From Bacteroidota bacterium (GTDB taxonomy: Bacteria > Bacteroidota > Ignavibacteria > Kapaibacteriales > UBA2268), in assembly GCA_024280675.1 (NCBI GenBank), contig JAJRPT010000010.1:1-16455 (forward strand): a stretch of 16,455 nt of DNA, in the 5' to 3' direction. Positions 1 to 7,114 of the stretch are shown here, one piece after another. The notes beneath the pieces were generated by a model. That model saw only the letters and a program-made list of their open reading frames with translations, was not told the origin of the DNA and did no database searches. Position numbers and translations under genes: made by a program. Numbering within the stretch: position 1 is the first letter of the stretch; the number at the start of each line of letters is the position of its first letter.

Positions 1-321
1 TTTGCCAAGCTTAAATCCACCGCCGGGGACGGTAGCCCCTTCTAGCCCCAAAATCACAATTTGCCCAAGCTCAACATTGGGTGCACCACAGACCACGACT
101 TGAGAATTGTCTCCATACTCAAGCCTGCAAAGCCAGAGTTTGCCAGCGTCGGGATGTGGCTTTTTACCAACCACCTTTGCAGTCACAAATCCATCATACT
201 TTGCTTTGAAATCAATAATTTCCTCAAGTTCAAAACCAAGTGATGTGAACATTTCACCAAGAGCAAAAGGTTCTATATCAAAATCAACTAATTCTTTGAG
301 CCATTTATAAGATATTTTCAT
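1..321 (-). CDS. pheT: Phenylalanyl-tRNA synthetase beta subunit, N-terminal part (partial)
   Basis: The reverse strand opens with ATG at 321 and stays open for 107 codons to the window edge, so only the N-terminus is present; the full protein is normally about 800 residues. The protein starts MKISYKWLKELVDFDI, the typical opening of bacterial PheT. It then passes into a tRNA-binding OB-fold (EMAP-like) domain with an HPDAGKLWLCRLEYG segment, corresponding to the HPxADKL signature, followed by VVCGAPN. PheT pairs with PheS to form the alpha2-beta2 enzyme that charges tRNA-Phe in the cytoplasm; the beta subunit carries the editing site. The gene lies 65 bases downstream of the HAD phosphatase gene on the same strand and may share its transcript. 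Identification is firm although no catalytic or editing motif lies inside the window. Confidence 0.93.
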   Translation of the reverse strand, partial: MKISYKWLKELVDFDIEPFALGEMFTSLGFELEEIIDFKAKYDGFVTAKVVGKKPHPDAGKLWLCRLEYGDNSQVVVCGAPNVELGQIVILGLEGATVPGGGFKLGK

Positions 322-386
322 TTTTTTGTTATTTTATAATTCTTTTATCAAAACACAAGTCCCAACTTACGAAAACTCACAAATCT

Positions 387-911
387 TTAGAAATCAATTT
401 CTGTTATGTGGGAAGCAAGCTCTTTCAAATCTCTAAAAGCATAGTCACACTTCCTTGGAACTTCTTTGCCAATGTAAATTGTTCTGCATCCAGCAGAGTT
501 CCCAGCCTCAATATCGGTCAAAGCATCGCCAATCATCCAGGATTTCCCTAAATCAATATTCCACTTTTGTGCAGCTTCCAATATCATTGCCGGTCTAGGT
601 TTTCTTCTTTGACTATTTTCTGAGGCAAGCGAGGTACAATAAAAAATATCATCAAAGCCAAAGGAAGCTCTGCTTTTTATTTCATTTTGCATTCGTGAGT
701 GAATATCGTCCAAATCCTCGATGCTCATCAGCCCTTTGCCAACGCCTTGCTGATTTGTAATTATTATTTTCAAAAAATCTTGGTTATTAAAATATTTATA
801 GATTTCAAAGAATTTATCCAGAAATTCAAATTCATCCCATTTCTTAACATAATCACTCACCCGTCGGCGGTTAATAATCCCATCCCTATCAAAGAAAATA
901 CATTTTTTCAT
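387..911 (-). CDS. gmhB: HAD-IIIA phosphatase, GmhB/HisB-N type
   Basis: A 174-residue cytoplasmic HAD hydrolase. Motif I is FFDRDGIIN (nucleophile D8, acid/base D10), motif II is ITNQQGVGKG (T52), motif III is the lysine in RRKPRP (K104), and motif IV is GDALTDIEAG (D129, D133). This arrangement and length fit D-glycero-D-manno-heptose 1,7-bisphosphate 7-phosphatase (LPS heptose pathway) or the histidinol-phosphatase half of HisB. The Cys/His zinc loop usual in GmhB between motifs II and III is not present: that stretch reads YCTSLASENSQRRKP, with a single cysteine. The substrate is therefore less certain than the fold, and an HddA-like or other sugar-phosphate phosphatase is possible. The start codon overlaps the stop of the upstream TPR gene (TAATG), implying translational coupling. 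Confidence 0.75.
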   Translation of the reverse strand: MKKCIFFDRDGIINRRRVSDYVKKWDEFEFLDKFFEIYKYFNNQDFLKIIITNQQGVGKGLMSIEDLDDIHSRMQNEIKSRASFGFDDIFYCTSLASENSQRRKPRPAMILEAAQKWNIDLGKSWMIGDALTDIEAGNSAGCRTIYIGKEVPRKCDYAFRDLKELASHITEIDF

Positions 912-1951
912 TAGTCCTCAAATTTATTGGGATAAAATGAGTTTAAGTCATTTATTTCAAATGGCTTAGACATTGACCACCTGGCATATTCTTGTAGTGA
1001 TTTCTTGTTCTTTTGAATAAAAGTATCAAGTTCACTTCTGTTACCTTCGGAGAGAATTAAATAATTATACGAGTGGAAATATCCCATTTTTTGGATTAGT
1101 TCCCAGTAATCAATCACTGCATTTGGGTAGTGGATATTGTAATCATCATCCAACCACTTCTCCAAAAACCTAGTCCTCAGCTTATTAATATTCTCAAGGC
1201 TCGCATTACTTAAACTCAACTCTTTTAAGCACTCTAACATTATTTTCTTGTAAGTCCTTTCAAACGCAAATTTCATTGCATCCTCATCTTCTGGGCTAAT
1301 TTCAGAATACAGGTTAATATCTTGATTTTTGGCATATTGGCTGATAAGCTCTTCATAGATACTGTAAAGATACTTGCTTATTTCTTTGGTTTTTCCTTCG
1401 GTGGCACTTAAATTTAAATAAAACTCAGAGAATAATATTGAATTGACTTTATTCTTAGAATATTTTGCCAAATAATAATAATTCCCCGGAAATGCTGGCT
1501 CAGAGTAAATTCCTTTGCCCCACATTTTCAATGCCTCATTCAGCCTTGATTCTCCCAATTCAATCACTCCCATCTCATAGTAAAGCTTGGCAGATTTTGG
1601 AAATTTCATCAGCCCTTCGTTGAGGAAATATCTTGCTTGTTTCTTTTTGCCAAGAAGATCGTAACAAGCTCCTAGCAGCCTGAAATACTCATCACGTGTC
1701 CCCTCACTATCCTTAATTTCAAGTAGCTCTTTGCTTGCCATATTAAATTTATATTTCCCGTAGAGTATGACAGCTTTTTGGTAGATAAAATCAGGATTTG
1801 GATCCAGGGAATAAGCCTCATCTAACAACGCAAGAGCAGAGTCTGCACGGCTAAAAGAGAGCTCTTGAGCCTTCTTAATAATTTCTTGTGCCTCACCAGC
1901 CCTGGCGTAAGAGTGTGCTACTAAAATAATTAAAGCAATTAAAATTTTCAT
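911..1951 (-). CDS. Exported TPR-repeat protein of unknown function
   Basis: A 346-residue protein when started at the ATG at 1951. This start gives a clean signal peptide (MKILIALIILVAHSYARA, likely cut before GEA). An in-frame ATG at 2002 would add 17 residues ahead of the hydrophobic core, and a TAAATTTG -7-like element lies between the two, so I prefer 1951. After the signal come at least three to four TPR-like helical pairs (roughly residues 20-180), for example around LGACYDLLGKKKQARYFLN and MGVIELGESRLNEALKMW. The C-terminal half is helical and shows no motif I recognise. The protein is presumably periplasmic, or attached to the envelope through a partner. It is the first gene of a leftward unit with the HAD phosphatase, which it overlaps by one base. 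No specific function can be given. Confidence 0.8.
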   Translation of the reverse strand: MKILIALIILVAHSYARAGEAQEIIKKAQELSFSRADSALALLDEAYSLDPNPDFIYQKAVILYGKYKFNMASKELLEIKDSEGTRDEYFRLLGACYDLLGKKKQARYFLNEGLMKFPKSAKLYYEMGVIELGESRLNEALKMWGKGIYSEPAFPGNYYYLAKYSKNKVNSILFSEFYLNLSATEGKTKEISKYLYSIYEELISQYAKNQDINLYSEISPEDEDAMKFAFERTYKKIMLECLKELSLSNASLENINKLRTRFLEKWLDDDYNIHYPNAVIDYWELIQKMGYFHSYNYLILSEGNRSELDTFIQKNKKSLQEYARWSMSKPFEINDLNSFYPNKFED

Positions 1952-1983
1952 TATTATTCCACTAAAAAAAATATGATTAATCG

Positions 1984-1991
1984 CAAATTTA
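1984..1991 (-). promoter_or_regulatory. Possible -7 element (TAAATTTG) for the TPR gene
   Basis: The minus strand reads TAAATTTG, matching the Bacteroidota sigma -7 consensus TAnnTTTG, 32 bases ahead of the preferred ATG at 1951. No TTTG or TTG is found at the expected -33 distance, so the element is weak and could occur by chance in AT-rich DNA. It agrees with translation starting at 1951 rather than 2002. Confidence 0.25.
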
Positions 1992-2068
1992 ATAAACTTC
2001 AACTTTAGAATTACACGTTGGTATAAAAGTTAGACATATTATTATTATAAATGCCTATAATTGCTTAA

Positions 2069-2085
2069 TTTTCCCATTAGGAAAA
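2069..2085. other. Small inverted repeat in the divergent spacer before serA
   Basis: TTTTCC-CATTA-GGAAAA forms a 6-bp perfect inverted repeat with a 5-base loop, in the 179-base spacer between the divergent TPR and serA genes (1952-2130). It could be an operator half-site pair or a leader hairpin. The rest of the spacer is very AT-rich, and I found no convincing -33/-7 pair for serA. Confidence 0.25.
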
Positions 2086-2130
2086 ATCTCAAATAATATT
2101 TATTATATTATCACATAAATAATAAGAAAA

Positions 2131-3036
2131 ATGAAAGTACTTATATCTGACGGAATAGCACCAGAAGGTGCTGAAATATTAAAAAATGCAGGAATTGAAA
2201 TCACTGAGCAATTCTTCCCGCACCAAGAATTGATTGAAAACATTAAGGGTTATGACGCAATCATCGTCCGCTCGGCAACCAAGGTCGGGCAAGATGTTAT
2301 CGACGCTGGCAATCTAAAAGTTATAGCACGCTCTGGAGTTGGGCTAGACAATATCGATCTTGATTACGCAAAAAGTAAAGGAATCAAAATCCTCTACACA
2401 CCAGGAGCCTCGTCTGTGTCTGTTGCCGAACTTGCTCTTGGTCACATTTTTTCACTTTCACGCTTTCTCAACCAATCAAACATTACTATGAAAATTGGGG
2501 AATGGAACAAAAAAGAATACTCAAAGGGTAGGGAACTCACTGGCAAAACCCTTGGTATTCTTGGGCTTGGAGCAATTGGCAAAGAAGTAGCACGCAGGGG
2601 CAAGGGTCTGATGATGAATGTTATTGCCTATAATAAATTCCATCAAATAAATGACCTTGGAATCAAGATGGTAAAAAAAGAGGAGCTACTCAAAACATCA
2701 GATATTATCTCCGTTCACATCCCACTTTCGGAGGACAAATCGCCAGAAATTGGAGAAAAGGAATTTGCAATGGTCAAAGATGGTGTGATGATAATCAACT
2801 GTGCCCGTGGCGGAGTGGTGAGCGAATCTGCTTTGCTGGATGCCTTGTTGAGCGGAAAAGTATCTTCGGCAGCAATGGACGTATTTGAGAATGAACCCTG
2901 TACCGACGCACAGTCCGAACTTATTGCCCTAGAAAACGTTAGTGTAAGTCCGCATATTGGTGCATCTACCAAAGAGGCTCAACTCAGGGTAAGTGTAGAA
3001 ATAGCAGAAAAAGTAGCAAACGAGCTTAATAAATAG
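2131..3036 (+). CDS. serA: D-3-phosphoglycerate dehydrogenase-like 2-hydroxyacid dehydrogenase (short form)
   Basis: A 301-residue D-isomer-specific 2-hydroxyacid dehydrogenase. The Rossmann motif GLGAIG is at 145-150, and the substrate-side segment RSGVGLDNID is at 67-76. The catalytic triad is visible as R226 (NCARGG), E255 (DVFENEP) and H275 (SPHIGAST). The pattern is closest to 3-phosphoglycerate dehydrogenase, which oxidises 3-phosphoglycerate to 3-phosphohydroxypyruvate with NAD in the first step of serine synthesis. The protein ends right after the catalytic domain and lacks the ACT or ASB regulatory domains of long SerA, so serine feedback through ACT is not expected. Another 2-hydroxyacid such as glycerate or hydroxypyruvate cannot be excluded. 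It is first in a rightward series, 16 bases before the next gene. The start is the only sensible ATG and has a weak ribosome binding site. Confidence 0.88.
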   Translation: MKVLISDGIAPEGAEILKNAGIEITEQFFPHQELIENIKGYDAIIVRSATKVGQDVIDAGNLKVIARSGVGLDNIDLDYAKSKGIKILYTPGASSVSVAELALGHIFSLSRFLNQSNITMKIGEWNKKEYSKGRELTGKTLGILGLGAIGKEVARRGKGLMMNVIAYNKFHQINDLGIKMVKKEELLKTSDIISVHIPLSEDKSPEIGEKEFAMVKDGVMIINCARGGVVSESALLDALLSGKVSSAAMDVFENEPCTDAQSELIALENVSVSPHIGASTKEAQLRVSVEIAEKVANELNK

Positions 3037-3052
3037 AAATTCTAGGAAAATA

Positions 3053-3769
3053 TTGAAAACAATAATTGTAATTCCGACCTACGACGAAAAAGAAAATATT
3101 GAAAAGATTATTAACAAAATATTTGATGTCATAGATTCTGTAGATATTTTAGTGGTCGATGATAACTCACCAGACGGAACGGGGCAAATTGTTAAAAACA
3201 TGATAAGCTCCAATTCTCGCATTCACATTCTTGAACGCCAAGGAAAACAAGGCCTTGGCAAGGCATATTGTGCTGGCTTTGCTTACGCACTCGAACGTGA
3301 TTATGATTTTATAATGGAAATGGACGCAGATTTTTCGCACAATCCAGAAGAAATACCAAACTTTCTCTCGGCAATCAAAGAAAATGATTTAGTCATCGGT
3401 TCTCGCTATATATCTGGGGTGAATGTGGTGAACTGGCCGCTCAAAAGACTTCTTCTTAGCTATTTTGCCAATGTCTACACTCAGAAAGTAACTGGCATGA
3501 AAATCAAAGATGCAACTGGTGGATTCAAATGTTTTAGAGCCGATATGCTTCGGAAAATTAATCTTGCGGAGGTGAAGACCAACGGCTATGGCTTCCAAAT
3601 CGAGATGAATTTCAGAATGTGGAAACTTGGCGGCAGGATTAAAGAAATTCCAATCATTTTCATCGACCGAATAGAAGGAGAGTCGAAGATGAGCAAGGAC
3701 ATCATCTGGGAAGCTGTTTTCTTGGTGTGGAAACTTGCCCTTGGAATTATTAAAGTCAAGAAAGCCTAA
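3053..3769 (+). CDS. Polyprenyl-phosphate mannose synthase-like GT2 (DPM1 type)
   Basis: A 238-residue GT-A glycosyltransferase of the dolichol-phosphate mannosyltransferase family. It has the nucleotide-sugar motif VVDDNSPDGT near 34-43, the DAD metal-binding triplet at 91-93, the DATGGFKCFR block at 153-162, and EGESKMS near 209-215, all typical of DPM1-type catalytic subunits. It probably transfers a hexose (mannose in characterised members) from a GDP-sugar to a polyprenyl phosphate at the inner face of the cytoplasmic membrane. There is no C-terminal GtrA-like membrane domain; only a hydrophobic helix at about 220-235 could touch the membrane. Translation starts at a TTG (3053) preceded by AGGA at 3044-3047; no in-frame ATG lies near the conserved N-terminal strand. 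Its position next to another sugar transferase suggests a shared envelope or protein glycosylation job. Confidence 0.88.
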   Translation: MKTIIVIPTYDEKENIEKIINKIFDVIDSVDILVVDDNSPDGTGQIVKNMISSNSRIHILERQGKQGLGKAYCAGFAYALERDYDFIMEMDADFSHNPEEIPNFLSAIKENDLVIGSRYISGVNVVNWPLKRLLLSYFANVYTQKVTGMKIKDATGGFKCFRADMLRKINLAEVKTNGYGFQIEMNFRMWKLGGRIKEIPIIFIDRIEGESKMSKDIIWEAVFLVWKLALGIIKVKKA

Positions 3770-3782
3770 GATAGAAATCTGT

Positions 3783-5675
3783 ATGAAGAAAATATCAATA
3801 GTTATTGTAAATTATAATGTGAAGGATTTCCTTTATAAGTGCTTGAAAACTATTGAAATAGCAAGCCAAGGATTGGATGTTGAGACTATTGTAGTAGACA
3901 ACAATTCAAGCGACGGTTCGTGTCAATACCTTGAACCAAAGTTCCCCAATGTTAATTTCATTTCATTAAAAGAAAATGTTGGGTTTGGTCGGGCAAATAA
4001 TATTGGCTTTGCAAAATCAAGCGGTGATTATATTCTAGTCTTGAATCCAGACACTGAAATTAATCAAGATACATTAAGCGTTATGCTTGATTATATGGGA
4101 AATAACAAGGAAGTTGGTGCCTCTGGTTGCAAGGTATTAAACACAGACGGCTCTTTCCAATTTGCTTGCCGAAGAGGTTTCCCAACACCTTGGAATTCTT
4201 TTTCAAAATTATTTGGGCTAGGTTCAATATTCCCAAACTCTAAACTCTTTTCGGGCTATAATCTTAGTTACAAATCGGTGGACCAGACCTACCCCGTGGA
4301 CGCGCTCATTGGAGCATTTATGTTCATCAGAAAAGAAGCACTTGCTAGTGTTAAGGGCTTTGATCCAGATTTCTTCATGTATGGAGAAGATCTTGATTTC
4401 TGCTACCGGTTGCAACAAAAGGGATGGAGGGTAGATTATGTCCACTCAACTGAGATAATCCACCACAAGGGCGAAAGTACCAAACGCTCAACAATAAATG
4501 AAATAAAACATTTCTACCAGGCAATGGAAATATTTGCCAAAAAACATTACAAACATTATGGCATATTTTCTCTTTTTTTAAAAGCCGGAATAAAAACAAG
4601 ATCACTAATTTCTTATGCGAACAAGTACAGAATAGATTTATTTTTTATTATGTTCGATATAATAGTTTTTAGCCTTTGCTTTATACTCTCAAATAAAATC
4701 AGGTTCGGATACTGGGAGGGTTATCCAAAAGAGAATCTTTATATATTTTTAATCATCATCAACTCTTTTTTACTCATTTCACAATTTTTCTCTGGTCAAT
4801 ATTTCGAGGACAAGCCATCGGTTCGTAAAAACATAATCAGTTCTTTTGCCACCTTTTTCCTGGCTGGCTTTCTAACCTACCTCATCCACGGCTTTGATCT
4901 CAGCCGAAAAGTATTACTGCTCGCCACTTTCATGTATTTAATCCCAGCAAGTATTTTAAGGTTTTCCCTGAGCAGAAAGTTTTATTCTAGCAACAACGGC
5001 AAGAGCATTCTACTTTTTGGAAATGAAGAAGTTAATCGCTCAATAGAACAATATCTTGAAGGCAATAATAATTTATTCGATAATATCACTATAATATCTG
5101 GCAACGATGTTTCTGACCTAATTGCAAGTATAAAAGAGCAAGAGTTCACCGAAATTGTAATCACAGACCAAAACATCAGCACAAAAGTTATTGAAAAAGA
5201 GCTTAGACAATCCGTCTCGAAATTACCAGACATTTTCTCTGTACTATCCCAAGACGATTTCATCACATCACAGATTCTCAGAAGCACGATTGACCATAAT
5301 TTAATTGCCAAGAGCCCATTTGTTTTCCTTAGGGTTCGTTTTCTCAAAAGACTTATCGACATTAGTTTTTCCATATTTCTTTTGACTTTCGGTCTTCCCT
5401 TTATATATTTGCTAAAAAAGAAGTGGGACATTTCCTTCAAAGATATAAAAGACGTTCTTGCTGGCAGAAAATCTCTTGTGGGAGTTTTCCCTTTGAATCA
5501 GAAAAAATATTTCTCAAAGCCTGGTATCATTAGTTTTGCTGGGATTAGCAATTCAAATCAAAGTGAATTAAGCATTGAGAACACACATAATCTTAATGAA
5601 TTTTATGACAATAACTTTTCATTTTCATTCGATTTGGAAATTATTCTCAAATCATATTTTAGAAACATAAATTAA
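3783..5675 (+). CDS. GT2 glycosyltransferase fused to a degenerate WcaJ/WbaP-like module
   Basis: A 630-residue membrane protein. The ATG at 3783 is chosen over an in-frame one at 3735, which would overlap the previous gene and sit ahead of the conserved IVIVNYN strand. Residues 1-255 are a rhamnosyltransferase-like GT2 domain: VVDNNSSDG near 37-45, metal site NPDT at 88-91, acceptor/catalytic GEDLDF at 201-206. Four membrane helices follow at about 284-303, 319-336, 351-369 and 376-393, then a Rossmann-like segment beginning ILLFGNEEV near 409. Residues 521-630 match a bacterial sugar transferase domain (LKRLIDISF, then KSLVGVFP, KPGI, a D-L-x-I-I-L-K end). This is the architecture of polyprenyl-phosphate glycosylphosphotransferases. 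The segment between the membrane anchor and KSLVG, which should hold KFRSM and the Asp-Glu dyad (SLDELPQ), is absent, so this half is probably catalytically dead. The gene follows the DPM1-like gene by 13 bases and precedes accA by 7. Confidence 0.85.
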   Translation: MKKISIVIVNYNVKDFLYKCLKTIEIASQGLDVETIVVDNNSSDGSCQYLEPKFPNVNFISLKENVGFGRANNIGFAKSSGDYILVLNPDTEINQDTLSVMLDYMGNNKEVGASGCKVLNTDGSFQFACRRGFPTPWNSFSKLFGLGSIFPNSKLFSGYNLSYKSVDQTYPVDALIGAFMFIRKEALASVKGFDPDFFMYGEDLDFCYRLQQKGWRVDYVHSTEIIHHKGESTKRSTINEIKHFYQAMEIFAKKHYKHYGIFSLFLKAGIKTRSLISYANKYRIDLFFIMFDIIVFSLCFILSNKIRFGYWEGYPKENLYIFLIIINSFLLISQFFSGQYFEDKPSVRKNIISSFATFFLAGFLTYLIHGFDLSRKVLLLATFMYLIPASILRFSLSRKFYSSNNGKSILLFGNEEVNRSIEQYLEGNNNLFDNITIISGNDVSDLIASIKEQEFTEIVITDQNISTKVIEKELRQSVSKLPDIFSVLSQDDFITSQILRSTIDHNLIAKSPFVFLRVRFLKRLIDISFSIFLLTFGLPFIYLLKKKWDISFKDIKDVLAGRKSLVGVFPLNQKKYFSKPGIISFAGISNSNQSELSIENTHNLNEFYDNNFSFSFDLEIILKSYFRNIN

Positions 5676-5682
5676 CAAAAAA

Positions 5683-6636
5683 ATGGCAAAAACAATAACA
5701 TTAGAATTTGAAAAACCGATAGCCGAACTAGAAGCCAAAATTGATGAGATGCGTTCATTCGGGGGAGTTGATCTCTCAGTACAAATTAAAGAACTGGAGC
5801 AGAAGGTGGAAGATTTAAGAGAGGACATTTATCAAAATCTTACACGCTGGCAAAGAGTCCAACTTGCCCGCCACCCCTTACGTCCTATCACAAACAATTA
5901 TATAGAAAATATATTTGATGATTTTATTGAGTTGCACGGAGACAGGAAATTCCGTGACGACCCAGCGATTATGGCAGGGATGGCAAAGTTCGAGGGGCAA
6001 GCGGTAATGCTTGTCGGTCATCAGAAAGGAAAAGACACAAAGTCAAATCTTTACCGTAATTTTGGTATGCCCAACCCAGAGGGCTACCGCAAGGCTCAGC
6101 GTCTTTTTAAACTTGCCGAAAAATTTGGTCACCCGATAATCACTTTCTTAGATACACAAGGAGCCTACCCAGGAATTGAAGCCGAGGAGCGTGGTCAAGC
6201 ACAAGCCATAGCCGACAACCTGCTTGTGATGGCAAAGCTCAAAGTTCCGATAATCATCATCAACATTGGCGAAGGTGCCTCAGGTGGTGCAATTGGAATT
6301 GGCGTTGGCGACCGAATTTTGATGCTAGAGAACGCTTGGTATTCGGTCATCGCACCCGAATCTTGCTCATCAATTCTTTGGCGTTCGTGGGATTACAAAG
6401 AACAAGCAGCCGAAGCCTTGAAACTCACAGCACCCGATCTTCTGAAATTTGGTATCATTGATGAAATTATCCCAGAACCTGTTGGTGGTGCCCACCGTGA
6501 TCCAGAAGCAATTTACCAAACACTGAGGACTCAAATTAAAAAAGAACTCGCAATGTTGGGCAAGAAAAGCATAAAAAAATTACTTTCCGAACGCAGGGCA
6601 AAATTCATGGGGATGGGTGTCTGGGAAGAGCTTTGA
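5683..6636 (+). CDS. accA: Acetyl-CoA carboxylase carboxyltransferase subunit alpha
   Basis: A 317-residue protein, full length for AccA. It has the N-terminal coiled-coil helices (LEFEKPIAELEAKIDEMR), the segment RHPLRPITNNYIENIFDDF, HGDRKFRDDPAI, GHQKGKDTKSNLYRNFGMPNPEGYR, and the oxyanion-hole/active-site block GEGASGGAIGIGVGDR. AccA works with AccD to pass carboxyl from biotinylated AccB to acetyl-CoA, giving malonyl-CoA for fatty acid synthesis in the cytoplasm. accB, accC and accD are not in the window, which is common for accA. It starts 7 bases after the glycosyltransferase fusion gene with no clear Shine-Dalgarno sequence, so it is likely co-transcribed with the upstream envelope genes. 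Confidence 0.97.
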   Translation: MAKTITLEFEKPIAELEAKIDEMRSFGGVDLSVQIKELEQKVEDLREDIYQNLTRWQRVQLARHPLRPITNNYIENIFDDFIELHGDRKFRDDPAIMAGMAKFEGQAVMLVGHQKGKDTKSNLYRNFGMPNPEGYRKAQRLFKLAEKFGHPIITFLDTQGAYPGIEAEERGQAQAIADNLLVMAKLKVPIIIINIGEGASGGAIGIGVGDRILMLENAWYSVIAPESCSSILWRSWDYKEQAAEALKLTAPDLLKFGIIDEIIPEPVGGAHRDPEAIYQTLRTQIKKELAMLGKKSIKKLLSERRAKFMGMGVWEEL

Positions 6637-6675
6637 TATAATGTTAGACACAAATTATTTCTGGAGTTTAAAAAT

Positions 6676-6798
6676 ATGCCGAGTGAAAATATGCGCTGGA
6701 TTCAGAGGTTTGATAATTACAGGAAAGCTTTGTCTCAGCTCTCAGAAGCGGTAAACACCAACAAACAAAGAAAATTAAATCCTCTGGAAGAGCAATGA
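6676..6798 (+). pseudogene. Truncated HEPN/HI0074-type gene (40-codon remnant)
   Basis: A 40-codon frame (MPSENMRWIQRFDNYRKAL at its start, ending PLEEQ) matches the opening of HI0074-like nucleotidyltransferase substrate-binding HEPN proteins, which usually begin with a RWIQRFENF-like helix and run to about 130-145 residues. Here the frame stops exactly where the second helix (normally GLIQRFEY...) should begin. The stop overlaps the MNT start codon (ATGA), so everything after the first helix is missing, including the Rx4-6H ribonuclease motif expected in the C-terminal half. The simplest reading is an internal deletion that joined the start of the HEPN gene to the start of the MNT gene. A GGAG sequence at 6663-6666 may still allow translation and coupling. 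A functional short peptide cannot be ruled out. Confidence 0.7.
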
Positions 6799-7091
6799 AA
6801 TACGGCTTAAAAGACAAAGTATTTGAACAGATAGTTGCCCAATGTTCGCTAAACAAAGAAATTACTGGTGTGATTCTCTACGGCTCTCGTGCCCTTGGAA
6901 CTTATAAAAATGGCTCTGATATTGATTTAGCATTGCTTGGAAATAATTTAACTCTTCGTGATACATTCAAGTTGGAAGAAGACCTAGAAAGATTAGACCT
7001 ACCTTACAAGTTTGATATTTCTATCTACAAACAAATAGATAATGAAGCTTTAAAGAAACATATTAATGATTTCGGAATCAGTATTTTTTAA
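6795..7091 (+). CDS. MNT-family minimal nucleotidyltransferase (MntA/HI0073 type)
   Basis: A 98-residue protein with the minimal nucleotidyltransferase signature GSRALG followed by SDIDL. G30-S31 and the carboxylates D42 and D44 form GSx10DxD, and a third acidic position lies in the later KFDISIYK strand (about D74). Length and motifs are those of intact HI0073/MntA antitoxins. In HEPN-MNT toxin-antitoxin systems these proteins AMPylate and silence the HEPN ribonuclease. Here the partner is reduced to a 40-codon fragment overlapping this start by four bases (ATGA), so the enzyme appears orphaned unless an intact HEPN protein is encoded elsewhere. The catalytic motif is unbroken, so loss of function is not visible in this gene. 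Confidence 0.88.
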   Translation: MKYGLKDKVFEQIVAQCSLNKEITGVILYGSRALGTYKNGSDIDLALLGNNLTLRDTFKLEEDLERLDLPYKFDISIYKQIDNEALKKHINDFGISIF

Positions 7092-7114
7092 CAATTTTAA
7101 ATTATTTTCATAAA

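Noticed and set aside
61..310. Two short plus-strand open frames near the left edge
   Set aside because: They lie antisense to the N-terminus of pheT, whose reverse-strand translation is unmistakable.
1952..2002. Upstream in-frame ATG for the TPR protein
   Set aside because: It puts a 17-residue extension before a normal signal peptide and lies upstream of the possible -7 element.
3735..3782. Upstream in-frame ATG for the GT2 fusion gene
   Set aside because: It overlaps the previous gene by 35 bases and adds 16 residues ahead of the conserved first strand; ATG at 3783 gives the standard GT2 N-terminus.
6637..7114. Sequencing frameshift rather than deletion in the HEPN gene
   Set aside because: No continuation of the HEPN protein is seen in any frame after 6798, because the MNT gene begins immediately; a frameshift cannot explain the missing ~100 codons.
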